From a gamma proteobacterium HIMB30 (lineage in GTDB: Bacteria > Pseudomonadota > Gammaproteobacteria > Pseudomonadales > Litorivicinaceae), in contig AGIG01000030.1 of assembly GCA_000227525.2 (NCBI GenBank), positions 49,048 to 113,047 of the forward strand: a DNA stretch of 64,000 nucleotides, in the 5' to 3' direction. The translations under genes were made by a program, and so were the position numbers. Shown here in pieces: positions 55,296-63,985 of the stretch. The notes under the pieces are model-generated. The model made no database searches, was not told the origin of the DNA, and saw nothing but the letters and a program-made list of their open reading frames with translations. Each line of letters opens with the position of its first letter. Positions within the stretch are counted from its first letter, which is position 1.

Positions 55296-56132
55296 TTAGT
55301 GCCGAGCAAGCCTTGGTGGCAAGAATTTAATTGGCGCCATCGATCGAACTGGATTGATATCGAGTCCACCACGCCGAACAAATCCTGCCCAAACAACAAG
55401 TTCCGTTGGTTTCAGGCGGCTCAATAAATCTTGATAAATTCTTTCAATGCAGGCTTCATGGAAGCCCGTGTGGTTTCTGTATGAGACCAAATACGCGAGT
55501 AACGATTCAGGAAATAGCTTCACTGACGCTTGATATTTCACAACCACAGTCGCCCAATCCGGCTGGCTTGTTACCGGGCAATTCGACCGAAAAATGTGGC
55601 TATGAAACCGCTCCGCGCCTGGCTGGTTTGGATCAGTTTGTAACAGCAAAGGATCTGGCTCGTAGACCGCCAGATCGACAGGCAAATCATCAATACAAAC
55701 ACCTTTCGGAGCCTCAACTGTGAACCGCGGATCACCCAACAAATACAGTGAAAATTCAGGACGAACCCCGAGGATTTGCTGAAGATCATCACAGATCCGA
55801 GTAATGAGTTGCGATTCACTATCGATTCGCTCGTTTGCAAAGCTATTGAGGTAGAGCTTCAACGATTTTGACTCGACTAAATTCGGGCTATTTGCAGGAA
55901 CCACCAACTGACCAATCCGCATCACAGGCTTCCCATGAGCATCAAGCCAAGAGACTTCCCAACAATTCCACAGGTCATGCCCTTGAAACAGTGATGCATC
56001 GATTCCTTCAACACCGCGAGCAAGCGTGCGAGGCACACCAACCAAGAGCGATGGATCATACTGATCCGGCTGCTTTGAGCTTTGCCCAAGCGGCAATTGA
56101 CTCTGAATTCCCTCGAGCCCTGTCTCATTCAT
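55296..56132 (-). CDS. queF: NADPH-dependent preQ0 reductase
   Basis: This 278-residue long-form QueF reduces preQ0 to preQ1 in queuosine synthesis. It has VPANSPNLVESKSLKLYLNSF, the catalytic Cys in FRSNCPVTSQPDWATV with the nearby Asp, and YRNHTGFHEACIERIY. It ends LDINPVRSM. ATG 56132 overlaps the ABC permease stop (TAATG). Linkage to the ABC exporter is probably only transcriptional. Confidence 0.95.
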   Translation of the reverse strand: MNETGLEGIQSQLPLGQSSKQPDQYDPSLLVGVPRTLARGVEGIDASLFQGHDLWNCWEVSWLDAHGKPVMRIGQLVVPANSPNLVESKSLKLYLNSFANERIDSESQLITRICDDLQQILGVRPEFSLYLLGDPRFTVEAPKGVCIDDLPVDLAVYEPDPLLLQTDPNQPGAERFHSHIFRSNCPVTSQPDWATVVVKYQASVKLFPESLLAYLVSYRNHTGFHEACIERIYQDLLSRLKPTELVVWAGFVRRGGLDINPVRSMAPIKFLPPRLARH

Positions 56133-56938
56133 TACGAGCGTACCCCAGCACCGTTTGCGAGTAATCGAACAGCAATCACATAGGCCACGATCGTCATCGA
56201 CAGAAGTATCCCATAAGCCCAACCCAAAGAAATGTCCGACACTCCTAAGATCCCGTATCGGAAGGCATTGACGACATAGAGAATTGGATTCAGTTGCGCG
56301 ACACCGGCCCAGAAGTCCGGTAGTAAATCGATACTGAAAAAAACACCACCTAAGTAAGTGAGTGGTGTCAGTACGAAAGTCGGCACAATACTGACGTCAT
56401 CAAATCGTTTCGCGTAAACGCCATTAATAAACCCAAGCAGCGAGAATAAGACCGCGGTTAGCAAGGTGATTGATACCACTGCAAAGATATTATGGATCGC
56501 CAGTTGGGTGAAAAACATCGACAAGATGGTCACGATGATCCCGACCGATACCGCACGCGCGACGCCGCCTGTGACGTAGCCCAACAGGATGGTTTGATTC
56601 GAAATCGGAGAGACCAACATTTCTTCAATAAACCGACCGAATTTGGAGCCAAAAAACGAGCTTGAGACATTCGCATAGGAATTTGTGATCACGCTCATCA
56701 TAATCAGCCCGGGCACGATATAAGCCATGTAATCAAACCCGCCCATCTCACCAATACGCCGCCCAATCAAACTTCCAAAAATAATGAAATACAACGTCAT
56801 CGTGATCGCAGGAGGAATCATCGTCTGCACCCAAATACGGGTAAAACGGCGCACTTCGGTTCGCACGATGGTCTGATAGGCCACCCAATTTGGGTTACCA
56901 AAGTCAGTCGCGTTCTCTTCGTAATTGGCCAAACTCAT
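56132..56938 (-). CDS. ABC-2 type exporter permease, YadH-like
   Basis: This 268-residue membrane subunit has six helices and the ABC-2 pattern: RRFTRIWVQTMIPPAITMTL, YIVPGLIMMSVITNSYANVS, the FIEEMLVSPISNQTILLGY amphipathic part and LTPLTYLGGVFFSIDLLPDF. It overlaps the ATPase gene by 4 bases. It resembles E. coli YadH; the substrate is unknown. Confidence 0.93.
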   Translation of the reverse strand: MSLANYEENATDFGNPNWVAYQTIVRTEVRRFTRIWVQTMIPPAITMTLYFIIFGSLIGRRIGEMGGFDYMAYIVPGLIMMSVITNSYANVSSSFFGSKFGRFIEEMLVSPISNQTILLGYVTGGVARAVSVGIIVTILSMFFTQLAIHNIFAVVSITLLTAVLFSLLGFINGVYAKRFDDVSIVPTFVLTPLTYLGGVFFSIDLLPDFWAGVAQLNPILYVVNAFRYGILGVSDISLGWAYGILLSMTIVAYVIAVRLLANGAGVRS

Positions 56939-57855
56939 TGCGTGCCCCCTGAAGTCATTGTGACAAAGAGTTCTTCTAAGCGGTTGGTTTTGGTTCGCAT
57001 GGAGACGACTGATACATCATGCGCTGAGAGTGACACAAACACCTCATTCAACGACTGACCCTTATCCACCTCAACCTCGAGCGTCATCGAATCAGCAAGT
57101 ACGCACTCATAACCCTCAATGGTCGGTACAGAGGTAATCGGCGATGCTAAATCACAAACAAACGTAACAGTGTGCAGTGTCGACAACAAATCACGCGTTG
57201 ACGAATTGGCGATAATTTCACCGTGATTAATGATTGAGACATTTCGACACAATGCCTCAGCCTCTTCAAGATAATGTGTCGTCAAGATAATCGTTGTTCC
57301 TTGATTATTAATCTCTGTCAGGAAGTCCCACATGCCGCGTCGAAGCTCGATATCGACTCCCGCTGTTGGCTCATCAAGAATCAGTAAGTCAGGCTGATGA
57401 ACCAAGGCTCGAGCAATCAAGAGCCTCCGCTTCATGCCACCAGACAACGCACGAGACGGATTATCACGCTTATCCCATAAACCCAGCCGCTTCAGATAGT
57501 GCTCGATACGGGGCATCGCGTCGGCTCGGGGGATACCGTGATAACCTGCCGTGTTGATGAGAATGTTTTGAGTTTTCTCAAACTGATTGAAATTGAACTC
57601 TTGTGGGACCACTCCAAGGTGACGCTTTGCCATCCCAAAATCTTGATCGATGTCGTATCCCATGACTTTGACCGACCCAGACGATTTATTGACTAACGAA
57701 CAGAGGATTCCAATGGTTGTGCTCTTACCTGCACCATTTGGTCCCAAAAGAGCGAAAAAATCGCCTTTTTCAACCGTTAGATCGATACCTTTTAAAGCGT
57801 TAAAACCATTGTCATAGGTTTTTTTCAGACCATTAATTTCTAGCGCGTATGACAC
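56935..57855 (-). CDS. ABC transporter ATP-binding protein, YadG-like
   Basis: This 306-residue ATPase has Walker A GPNGAGKSTTIGIL, signature LSGGMKRRLLIARAL, Walker B LLILDEPTAGVD and the switch His in ILTTHYLEEAEAL. It pairs with the permease by a 4-base overlap. Length and sequence resemble YadG. It starts an operon that continues through the permease and queF to the nitroreductase gene. Confidence 0.94.
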   Translation of the reverse strand: MSYALEINGLKKTYDNGFNALKGIDLTVEKGDFFALLGPNGAGKSTTIGILCSLVNKSSGSVKVMGYDIDQDFGMAKRHLGVVPQEFNFNQFEKTQNILINTAGYHGIPRADAMPRIEHYLKRLGLWDKRDNPSRALSGGMKRRLLIARALVHQPDLLILDEPTAGVDIELRRGMWDFLTEINNQGTTIILTTHYLEEAEALCRNVSIINHGEIIANSSTRDLLSTLHTVTFVCDLASPITSVPTIEGYECVLADSMTLEVEVDKGQSLNEVFVSLSAHDVSVVSMRTKTNRLEELFVTMTSGGTQ

Positions 57856-57924
57856 AGCAAACTCATTTGTTGGGGGTGGCAGTTAGGCGTGCAAGGATAC
57901 AGAGCATCGCGATGGGTTGCATCT

Positions 57925-58059
57925 CTAGCGGCACAATAGCCAGCAACACAAGTCTCCATTGTCCCAAAAGTGGCAGGCTTGCGGTCGATAAGGGTTAACG
58001 ATCTGATAGGCAATCAGCAACCCCACGACCAGAATGACAATTAACGCCACGCGATGCAT
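57925..58059 (-). CDS. 44-residue single-helix membrane protein
   Basis: A short frame in the gap before the ABC operon encodes a 44-residue protein. It starts MHRVALIVILVVGLLIAYQ, one clear membrane helix, then VNPYRPQACHFWDNG and the Cys-rich tail DLCCWLLCR. AAGG lies 6 bases before ATG 58059. It is on the same strand as the ABC genes. The helix, the spacing of the Shine-Dalgarno and the absence of other genes here support it. No family is recognised. Confidence 0.5.
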   Translation of the reverse strand: MHRVALIVILVVGLLIAYQIVNPYRPQACHFWDNGDLCCWLLCR

Positions 58060-58260
58060 ATACAACCTTGACTTCGACAATTTGAGTATTTGTGTGCGCT
58101 CCCAAAGATCAAGTCGAGCTCCATCACAACTCTTAACCCGTACCCAGCCCTGAATGAAGTCCTGCCATTGATATCTTTATTCAACCCAGAAAAGGTCACG
58201 ACACGACACACCTAGTCAATTTGATCCAGCTTAAGGACTCCTAACGTAATTGGGGATAAC
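58060..58260. other. Gap without recognised features
   Basis: The 200 bases between the 44-residue gene and the tRNA terminator hold no gene, tRNA or strong repeat that I can support. The promoter of the small gene and ABC operon would lie here. Confidence 0.4.
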
Positions 58261-58289
58261 AAAAAAGCCCCGTCAATGACGAGGCTTTT
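58261..58289 (-). terminator. Intrinsic terminator after the tRNA-Glu/tRNA-Gly pair
   Basis: On the minus strand, AAAAGCCTCGTC and GACGGGGCTTTTTT form a 12-bp stem with one mismatch and a 3-base loop, ending in six T. It lies 6 bases after the tRNA-Gly 3' end. Confidence 0.85.
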
Positions 58290-58294
58290 AAATT

Positions 58295-58370
<76 letters not shown>

Positions 58371-58373
58371 AAG

Positions 58374-58449
58374 TGGCGTCCCGTAGGGGGTTCGAACCCC
58401 TGTTGCCGCCGTGAAAGGGCGGAGTCCTAGGCCACTAGACGAACGGGAC
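58374..58449 (-). tRNA. tRNA-Glu (TTC)
   Basis: The 76-base gene has acceptor GTCCCGT pairing with ACGGGAC, the GTCTAGTGGCCTAGGAC D arm typical of tRNA-Glu, anticodon loop CTTTCAC (TTC), T arm GGGGTTCGAACCCC and encoded CCA at 58374-58376. Confidence 0.96.
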
Positions 58450-58549
58450 AGACCGGGTTGTTTCTCATCCTCGACCTAGACAGGATGTAACGAAACAGGC
58501 GCGCATTATGCCAGCCGAGACGGGAAAGGCAAGCCCTTGCCTTAAATTT

Positions 58550-59476
58550 TTACGAGCAAAAAGAGGAAGTATTCTCTGCAAAAATACGCGCCGCCGCCGA
58601 AATCACCACTCCATGACGGGCAGCAACACGCGCTCGGTCGTTGTCGTAGCCGCCACCGATGACCGTTGCACAAGGGAGACCCGCATTCCGTATCCTCGAA
58701 ATCACCCCATAATCACGCCGATACAACCCATCTGTGGTGATCGAGAGCCGTCCCAGCGCATCATCGATATGTACATCACTTCCCGCATCATAAATCACAA
58801 AATCGGGATGCCAACTCGTGATCACTGACTCAAGCGTCTCGAAAACCAGAGACAGATAGGCATCATCTGTCATCCCATCGGGACAATTCACATCCAAGTC
58901 ACTCTCCACTTTTCGAACCGGAAAGTTCTTTTCTGCATGGATTGAACACGTAAACGTTTGCGAATCATGCGCCAAAATCGAAGCGGTGCCATCGCCTTGG
59001 TGCACATCACAATCAAAAATTAATACCCGCGAAGCGAGGCCTTGATTCACTAGATAACGGGCTGATACCGCGAGATCGTTATAGATACAAAATCCAGATC
59101 CACGATCGTAATGGGCATGATGGGTACCGCCGGCCAGGTGACTCGCCAAGCCATAGGTTTTGGCAAGCTCACACGTCCGCATCGTGCCACCAAGCGCTAA
59201 GTTCGTTCGATCACGAAGCCCTTCACTCCACGGGAGACCAATCTCACGAATGGCCTTCGCATTAAGAGATCCTGACTGGAACCCAGACACATAATCAGGA
59301 TCATGCGTCTCCATGAGTACATCAGTCGGACAAGGGATTGGAGTGACCAGTTCCGTTGTCGGGACGTGATGGTCAACCCACTCTTTGAGCAGGCGAAATT
59401 TTGCCATGGGAAACCGATGTGAATCGGGAAAAACAGGGCTATATCCTGCATCCCAGACAATCGGTAGTCGCTTCAC
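58550..59476 (-). CDS. Histone deacetylase-family hydrolase
   Basis: This 308-residue arginase/deacetylase-fold enzyme has LAGGTHHAHYDRGSGFCIYND (His-His pair), LIFDCDVHQGDGTA with the zinc Asp and His, FVIYDAGSDVHIDD with the second Asp, and a glycine-rich VIGGGYDND. These are the zinc and catalytic residues of bacterial HDAC-like deacetylases, which act on acetylated small molecules or proteins. It overlaps ugd by 4 bases. The substrate is unknown. Confidence 0.93.
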   Translation of the reverse strand: MKRLPIVWDAGYSPVFPDSHRFPMAKFRLLKEWVDHHVPTTELVTPIPCPTDVLMETHDPDYVSGFQSGSLNAKAIREIGLPWSEGLRDRTNLALGGTMRTCELAKTYGLASHLAGGTHHAHYDRGSGFCIYNDLAVSARYLVNQGLASRVLIFDCDVHQGDGTASILAHDSQTFTCSIHAEKNFPVRKVESDLDVNCPDGMTDDAYLSLVFETLESVITSWHPDFVIYDAGSDVHIDDALGRLSITTDGLYRRDYGVISRIRNAGLPCATVIGGGYDNDRARVAARHGVVISAAARIFAENTSSFCS

Positions 59477-60801
59477 CGACCGATACCGACATACTCCCAG
59501 CCCTGCTCCCTCAGGCGCTTTGGATCATACTGATTACGACCATCAAAGATGGCTTTATTCTTCATGACACATTCCATGGCCTGAAAATCAGGCTGTCTGA
59601 AGAGATTCCATTCCGTTGCCAAAATGAGTGCATTGGCATCTTTGATGGCATCATATTGGTAGTCACAGAGGATCAGTTTATCGCCGATCCAGGATGCATC
59701 AATTTCATGCGTGATGGTCTCCATTGCAACCGGGTCGTATGCTTTCACGATCGCGCCACGCTCAACCAACTCACGAATCATCACAGCACTCGATGCCTCG
59801 CGGACATCATCGGTCCCAGGCTTGAATGCGAGGCCCCACATGCCAAAGACCAGACCACTCAAGTCATTGCCATAGGACTCAACGATCCGTTCGACCAGTC
59901 GATGCTTTTGCATTTGGTTTCGATCTTCAACCGCCTGCATCAGGATCGGAGAAAACCCAACATCCTTCGCCATGCCAAGAATCGCTTTGACATCTTTTGG
60001 AAAACACGAACCACCGTAGCCACAACCCGGGAAGATAAAACTAAATCCAATGCGTGGATCTGAACCGATCCCCTTCCGTACATTCTCAACATCGGCACCC
60101 AAGCGCTCACAGAGATTGGCCATTTCGTTCATAAACGAAATTTTCGTCGCAAGCATGGCGTTCGCTGCATATTTGGTCATTTCAGCGTCACGCACACCCA
60201 TGAACATCAGCTTGTCACGAGTCCGACTAAAGGGCTCATACAGTTCGTTCAATACATCACGCGCACGCTCTGATTCTGTACCGACCACAACACGATCGGG
60301 TCGCATAAAATCTTCGACTGCTGCACCTTCTTTGAGGAACTCAGGATTACTCACCACATCAAATGGAATCTCAGCACCACGCGAACGAAGTGCTTTCATG
60401 ACTTCAGCTTCCACTTTTTCAGCAGTTCCCACAGGAACCGTGGACTTATCAGCAATCACCAAATAATCGGTCATGTGCTCACCGAGGCCGCGCGCGACCT
60501 CGAGCACATAACTGAGATCCGCTGATCCATCTTCGCCAGGCGGTGTACCGACGGCAATCATGGCGATTCGCGCACCCTCGAGGGCCGCTTTTAAATCATC
60601 GGTGAATTCAAGTGAACCGCGTTTAAAATTCCGCTCAACAATTTGTTCAAGACCCGGCTCATAAATCGGTATTTCGCCGCGATTGAGAAGTGTGAGCTTG
60701 TCTTTATCGACATCCACGCAAACCACGTGGTTACCCATCTCGGCAAAACAGGCCCCAGTCACCAAACCAACGTACCCTGTACCAACAACTGCTAATTTCA
60801 T
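59473..60801 (-). CDS. ugd: UDP-glucose 6-dehydrogenase
   Basis: This 442-residue enzyme oxidises UDP-glucose to UDP-glucuronate for surface polysaccharides. It has the NAD loop VVGTGYVGLVTGACFAEMGN, KSTVPVGTAEKVE, NPEFLKEGAAVEDFMRPDR and GCGYGGSCFPKDVKAI with the catalytic Cys, and GLAFKPGTDDVREA. Length fits the family. It lies 6 bases after galU, whose product supplies UDP-glucose. Confidence 0.96.
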   Translation of the reverse strand: MKLAVVGTGYVGLVTGACFAEMGNHVVCVDVDKDKLTLLNRGEIPIYEPGLEQIVERNFKRGSLEFTDDLKAALEGARIAMIAVGTPPGEDGSADLSYVLEVARGLGEHMTDYLVIADKSTVPVGTAEKVEAEVMKALRSRGAEIPFDVVSNPEFLKEGAAVEDFMRPDRVVVGTESERARDVLNELYEPFSRTRDKLMFMGVRDAEMTKYAANAMLATKISFMNEMANLCERLGADVENVRKGIGSDPRIGFSFIFPGCGYGGSCFPKDVKAILGMAKDVGFSPILMQAVEDRNQMQKHRLVERIVESYGNDLSGLVFGMWGLAFKPGTDDVREASSAVMIRELVERGAIVKAYDPVAMETITHEIDASWIGDKLILCDYQYDAIKDANALILATEWNLFRQPDFQAMECVMKNKAIFDGRNQYDPKRLREQGWEYVGIGR

Positions 60802-60807
60802 AAATGC

Positions 60808-61638
60808 TTAGAATCTATTCTTGTAAAATTTTTCGTAACAATGATTGGTGGCATCGACAAATCCATCGATCGAACCACAGTCGAACCGACGACCTTTAAA
60901 TCGATAGGCAAGAACACAGCCTTCTTGAGCCTGTTTTTTCAGTGCGTCTGTAATCTGCAACTCGCCGTTTTTACCAGGCGCTGTTTCGCGTAAAACATCG
61001 AAAATATCAGGCGTCAGAATGTAGCGACCAATGATACCGAGGTTCGATGGCGCCTCCTCTTTCGGTGGCTTTTCGATCATATCTGTAATGCGGTATACGC
61101 CATCCTTCAGTGGCTCACCTGCGACCACACCGTACTGGTGAATATGGTCATCAGGTACTTCTTCGACCGCGACAATCGAACAACGAAATTGACGAAATAG
61201 CTTCACCATCTGCATCAGAACACCATCACCATCGGCGATACACAAATCATCCGCTAAGACGACGGCGAATGGTTCATCACCGATTAATGTCTCACCCGTC
61301 AGAATCGCATGACCAAGACCTTTCATCTCTTTTTGACGGGTGTAGGAAAACTCACAAGCGTCGATCAGATCACGGGTCGGTTGAATCAGATCTTCTTTGC
61401 CCGTTCCCCGAATTTGATCCTCAAGCTCGTAGTTTTTATCGAAATGATCTTCAATCGCGCGCTTACCACGCCCGGTCACAAAACCGATCCGTGTCAGTCC
61501 TGCATCGACAGCTTCCTGCACCGCGTACTCGATTAACGGTTTATTCACCACAGGTAACATTTCTTTCGGGGACGACTTGGTCGCAGGCAAGAAACGTGTG
61601 CCGTAACCGGCCACCGGGAATAGACATTTGTGAATCAT
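60808..61638 (-). CDS. galU: UTP-glucose-1-phosphate uridylyltransferase
   Basis: This 276-residue enzyme makes UDP-glucose. It has the nucleotide loop FPVAGYGTRFLPATKSSPKE, LPVVNKPLIEYAVQEA, GLGHAILTGE, FAVVLADDLC with the metal Asp, and the late FDCGSIDGFVDATNHC. ATG 61638 has AGGA 6 bases upstream; a TTG one codon earlier is less likely. It leads the galU-ugd-HDAC run. Confidence 0.96.
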   Translation of the reverse strand: MIHKCLFPVAGYGTRFLPATKSSPKEMLPVVNKPLIEYAVQEAVDAGLTRIGFVTGRGKRAIEDHFDKNYELEDQIRGTGKEDLIQPTRDLIDACEFSYTRQKEMKGLGHAILTGETLIGDEPFAVVLADDLCIADGDGVLMQMVKLFRQFRCSIVAVEEVPDDHIHQYGVVAGEPLKDGVYRITDMIEKPPKEEAPSNLGIIGRYILTPDIFDVLRETAPGKNGELQITDALKKQAQEGCVLAYRFKGRRFDCGSIDGFVDATNHCYEKFYKNRF

Positions 61639-61720
61639 CAAGCGTCCTATGTCATGAACTTGTCACTTAAACGTCACAAAGATACCAGATTCAATGTGAC
61701 AATTCGGTGTCGGATGTTGT

Positions 61721-62092
61721 TCAAGCACCCTTTGGCTCGGCAAGCAGGACCTCAAGCGGAATACCCAGACCTCGGTGAAGCCTGCGAATCATCGGGATAC
61801 TCAGCCTCCTCTTGCCAGATAACACCTCATACACACGATTCCGTCGACCGATAAAGGGAACTAAATCAGATACCGACAAGTCACGTCGATCCATCTCAAA
61901 CTTTAAATAATCGATCGGATCAGGCTGCTCGAGGGGGTATCGCTTACGCTCATAAGCGTCAATCAAGATTGCGAGTGCCTCTAAAGTAGCCTCTTTAGCT
62001 GAACCAGGTTCAGGCTCTGGGTCAGCTAAAGAGGAAAATCGATCTAACGCTCTCCGATGGTCGCAGTCATTCCGAATTGGGAACAAATCCAT
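61721..62092 (-). CDS. Orphan HigA-like antitoxin/regulator
   Basis: This 123-residue protein has a C-terminal Cro/CI helix-turn-helix: PIDYLKFEMDRRDLSVSDLV, PFIGRRNRVYEVLSGKRRLS and IPMIRRLHRGLGIPLEVLL, as in long HigA antitoxins. No toxin gene is next to it on the same strand. The codons for residues 20-35 carry a 13-bp inverted repeat. A palindrome 54 bases upstream (62146-62163) is a likely self-operator. It may be a solitary regulator or what is left of a TA pair. Confidence 0.85.
   Translation of the reverse strand: MDLFPIRNDCDHRRALDRFSSLADPEPEPGSAKEATLEALAILIDAYERKRYPLEQPDPIDYLKFEMDRRDLSVSDLVPFIGRRNRVYEVLSGKRRLSIPMIRRLHRGLGIPLEVLLAEPKGA
61990..62034. repeat. 13-bp inverted repeat inside the orphan higA
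   Basis: CCTCTTTAGCTGA (61990-62002) and TCAGCTAAAGAGG (62022-62034) are perfect inverted copies around a 19-base centre that can itself fold. It lies within the coding part for residues about 20-34, a region rich in Pro/Glu. In mRNA it would be a strong hairpin soon after the start. Confidence 0.75.
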
Positions 62093-62145
62093 ACTCTCAA
62101 ATCCTCGAACCGTATTAAAAAATTGAACGCAATATTTATCGCGTT

Positions 62146-62163
62146 ATGGGAATAGTCCCATAT
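62146..62163. promoter_or_regulatory. Probable operator of the orphan higA
   Basis: TATGGGA (62146-62152) and TCCCATA (62157-62163) form a perfect 7-bp inverted repeat around ATAG, 54 bases before the antitoxin-like gene. A further TGGGA-like half follows at 62165. Palindromes at this place are typical HigA autorepression sites. Confidence 0.55.
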
Positions 62164-62178
62164 TGGGATTAATCAAGG

Positions 62179-62394
62179 TCAATAATGACACGAAATACTG
62201 CCTAATTCACACCCTTTCCATTCGTAGGAGCTTGTCTTTGATTGAGCAATCTCGCTCGCGACTGCAGCAACCTGCGACCTAACCGTCCCGCCCAAGAATC
62301 CGACTGCAGCGATAGATGCCACAGCAATCAGCCCTACGATAACTAGATATTCTGAAAGACCTTGACCTTGTTGTTTCGATTGAATGCGATACAT
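62179..62394 (-). CDS. Flp/Fap-type type IVb pilin, orphan
   Basis: This 71-residue protein has a short basic leader (MYRIQSKQQGQG), then LSEYLVIVGLIAVASIAAVG, the Flp pilin pattern with Glu near position 3 of the mature part. It ends with two Cys (GCELGSISC) that could form a loop. ATG 62394 has AAGGAG 7 bases upstream. No tad/cpa assembly genes are in the window, so it is an orphan pilin or a TadE-like pseudopilin. Confidence 0.8.
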   Translation of the reverse strand: MYRIQSKQQGQGLSEYLVIVGLIAVASIAAVGFLGGTVRSQVAAVASEIAQSKTSSYEWKGCELGSISCHY

Positions 62395-62523
62395 AGACAC
62401 TCTCCTTTGTTGAATTAAGGAGAGCCTAGCTCGAGATCTAGAGGTGTCTGGACTATCTGTACCGAAGTACAGCTAAACTCAAAATATCGAGACCTTCACT
62501 ACCCTCTATTCGCAGATGAATTT

Positions 62524-62566
62524 GTTGACTAGTTGTCAACCTGTGATAAGTTGCCAAAAAGGCAAC
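62524..62566. promoter_or_regulatory. Two tandem palindromes before higBA
   Basis: GTTGAC/GTCAAC (62524-62529, 62535-62540) and GTTGCC/GGCAAC (62550-62555, 62561-62566) are two inverted repeats, each with 6-bp arms and a 5-base centre, 26 bases apart centre to centre. They end about 10 bases before the higB ATG. They are likely HigA operators that control the pair. Confidence 0.7.
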
Positions 62567-62576
62567 AGAGGTAAAC

Positions 62577-62888
62577 ATGCAAGTGATCTCAAGGCGGCCT
62601 TTTTACTCAGCAGAAACCCGCTATCCAAATCAACGGCAAGCGCTGTCTGATGTTTACCGTATTCTCAAGCAAGCACACTTTGAAAGTCCCGACGAAATGC
62701 GAAAGGTCTTTAAGTCACTGGATAACTTCAAATACAAATCGAAGTGGTGGGTGATCAATATTAGCGGTAACCATTTACGACTGATTGCGTTTATCCAATT
62801 TTCCCAAAACAGGATTTACGTCAAACATATTGTTAACCACGCCGATTACGACAAACTGTGTCAGCGCTATCAACGCGGAGAATTATGA
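62577..62888 (+). CDS. higB: HigB-family mRNA interferase toxin
   Basis: This 103-residue toxin has the HigB core: SRRPFYSAETRYPNQRQALS, SPDEMRKVFKSLDNFKYKSK, the strand pair WWVINISGNHLRLIAFIQF and YVKHIVNHADYDKL. HigB toxins cut mRNA on the ribosome. GAGG lies 5 bases before the ATG. Its stop overlaps the antitoxin ATG (ATGATG). The toxin-first order is typical of higBA. Confidence 0.93.
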   Translation: MQVISRRPFYSAETRYPNQRQALSDVYRILKQAHFESPDEMRKVFKSLDNFKYKSKWWVINISGNHLRLIAFIQFSQNRIYVKHIVNHADYDKLCQRYQRGEL

Positions 62889-63328
62889 TGACAGCTATCG
62901 CTCTCAAAACCTTATGCCATGAATTTATTGAAGTCGCCGGTCCTTATCTCAACATCAACGAACACACACGCTACATTGAGGCGATTCAACTCGTGGAAGT
63001 ACTGCTCGAGGAGGTCGACGACTCAAAAAACGATCCGCTCAATAAAATTATCGACGTACTCACCCAGTCAATTCACGAATACGAAAACCGGGATCAACAC
63101 CTTGCCGCATTCGAGCAGAGAGTCTCAACAGAATCGGCTGAGCGAGCCGTACTCAGAGTTCTCATGGATCAACATCACTTAACAATGAGTGATTTCCCGG
63201 AGATTGGCAGCAAATCAATGGTCTCTCGAGTCTTATCAGGGCAGCGAAATTTAACGAAGAAACATATCGAAGCCTTATGCCAGCGTTTCCGTATCAGTCC
63301 GGTACTATTTTTTAATCCAATGCAATAG
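62885..63328 (+). CDS. higA: HigA-family antitoxin
   Basis: This 147-residue long-form antitoxin has an N-terminal helical part (HTRYIEAIQLVEVLLEEVDD) and a C-terminal helix-turn-helix with AVLRVLMDQHHLTMSDFPEI, GSKSMVSRVLSGQRNLTKKH and CQRFRISPVLFF. It would neutralise HigB and repress the pair through the upstream palindromes. ATG 62885 overlaps the toxin stop; ATG 62888 is also possible. Confidence 0.93.
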   Translation: MMTAIALKTLCHEFIEVAGPYLNINEHTRYIEAIQLVEVLLEEVDDSKNDPLNKIIDVLTQSIHEYENRDQHLAAFEQRVSTESAERAVLRVLMDQHHLTMSDFPEIGSKSMVSRVLSGQRNLTKKHIEALCQRFRISPVLFFNPMQ

Positions 63329-63388
63329 CCATTGTTCGAACTGCAATCGGTCATTACATTAGATCGTTGTCGTACGAGGAGACGGGAC

Positions 63389-63985
63389 ATGTGGGATGAA
63401 CGCTACCAAACACCGGAATACATCTTTGGCGATCAACCATGCCAGTGGCTCATCATGAATCAGCATCGTTTACCGCAATCGGGACAAGCTCTCGCGCTTG
63501 GAGACGGCGAAGGACGAAATGGTGTGTTTTTAGCAGAGCTTGGTTTTGAAGTGACATCTGTTGACTTATCGGAAGTCGGATTGAGTAAGGCACGCGATTT
63601 GGCGAGAAAACGTGGCGTCATGATACAAACAGTGCAGGCAGATCTCGAACACTACGAAATCGAAACGGAAAGCCAAGACCTGATCGTTTCCATCTATTGC
63701 CATTTACCTGATGCCATTCGAAAGCTGGTGCATGAACGCGCCGAAGGCGCTCTCAAACCTGGCGGGCTATTCATTTTAGAAGCGTTCCATCACTCGCAAT
63801 TAAAGTATCAATCAGGTGGCCCTAAAACCACTGACCTGCTTTATGATTTGGATCCATTACTTGATGACTTTCAAACGCTACAGATATTGGAAGCATTTGA
63901 TGGTCTATGCTATCTCGACGAGGGTGCTAGGCACTCAGGAATCGGCCACATCGTAAGACTGGTCTTACAAAAACCAAAGCAGTGA
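63389..63985 (+). CDS. SAM-dependent methyltransferase, TehB-like
   Basis: This 198-residue protein starts MWDERYQTPEYIFGDQP and has the SAM loop ALALGDGEGRNGVFLAELGF, VTSVDLSEVGLSKARDLA, and a post-I segment LKPGGLFILEAFHHSQ. This is the small class I methyltransferase type close to TehB or thiopurine-like enzymes. ATG 63389 has GGAG 8 bases upstream, with the frame open 19 codons further. The substrate is unknown. Confidence 0.9.
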   Translation: MWDERYQTPEYIFGDQPCQWLIMNQHRLPQSGQALALGDGEGRNGVFLAELGFEVTSVDLSEVGLSKARDLARKRGVMIQTVQADLEHYEIETESQDLIVSIYCHLPDAIRKLVHERAEGALKPGGLFILEAFHHSQLKYQSGGPKTTDLLYDLDPLLDDFQTLQILEAFDGLCYLDEGARHSGIGHIVRLVLQKPKQ

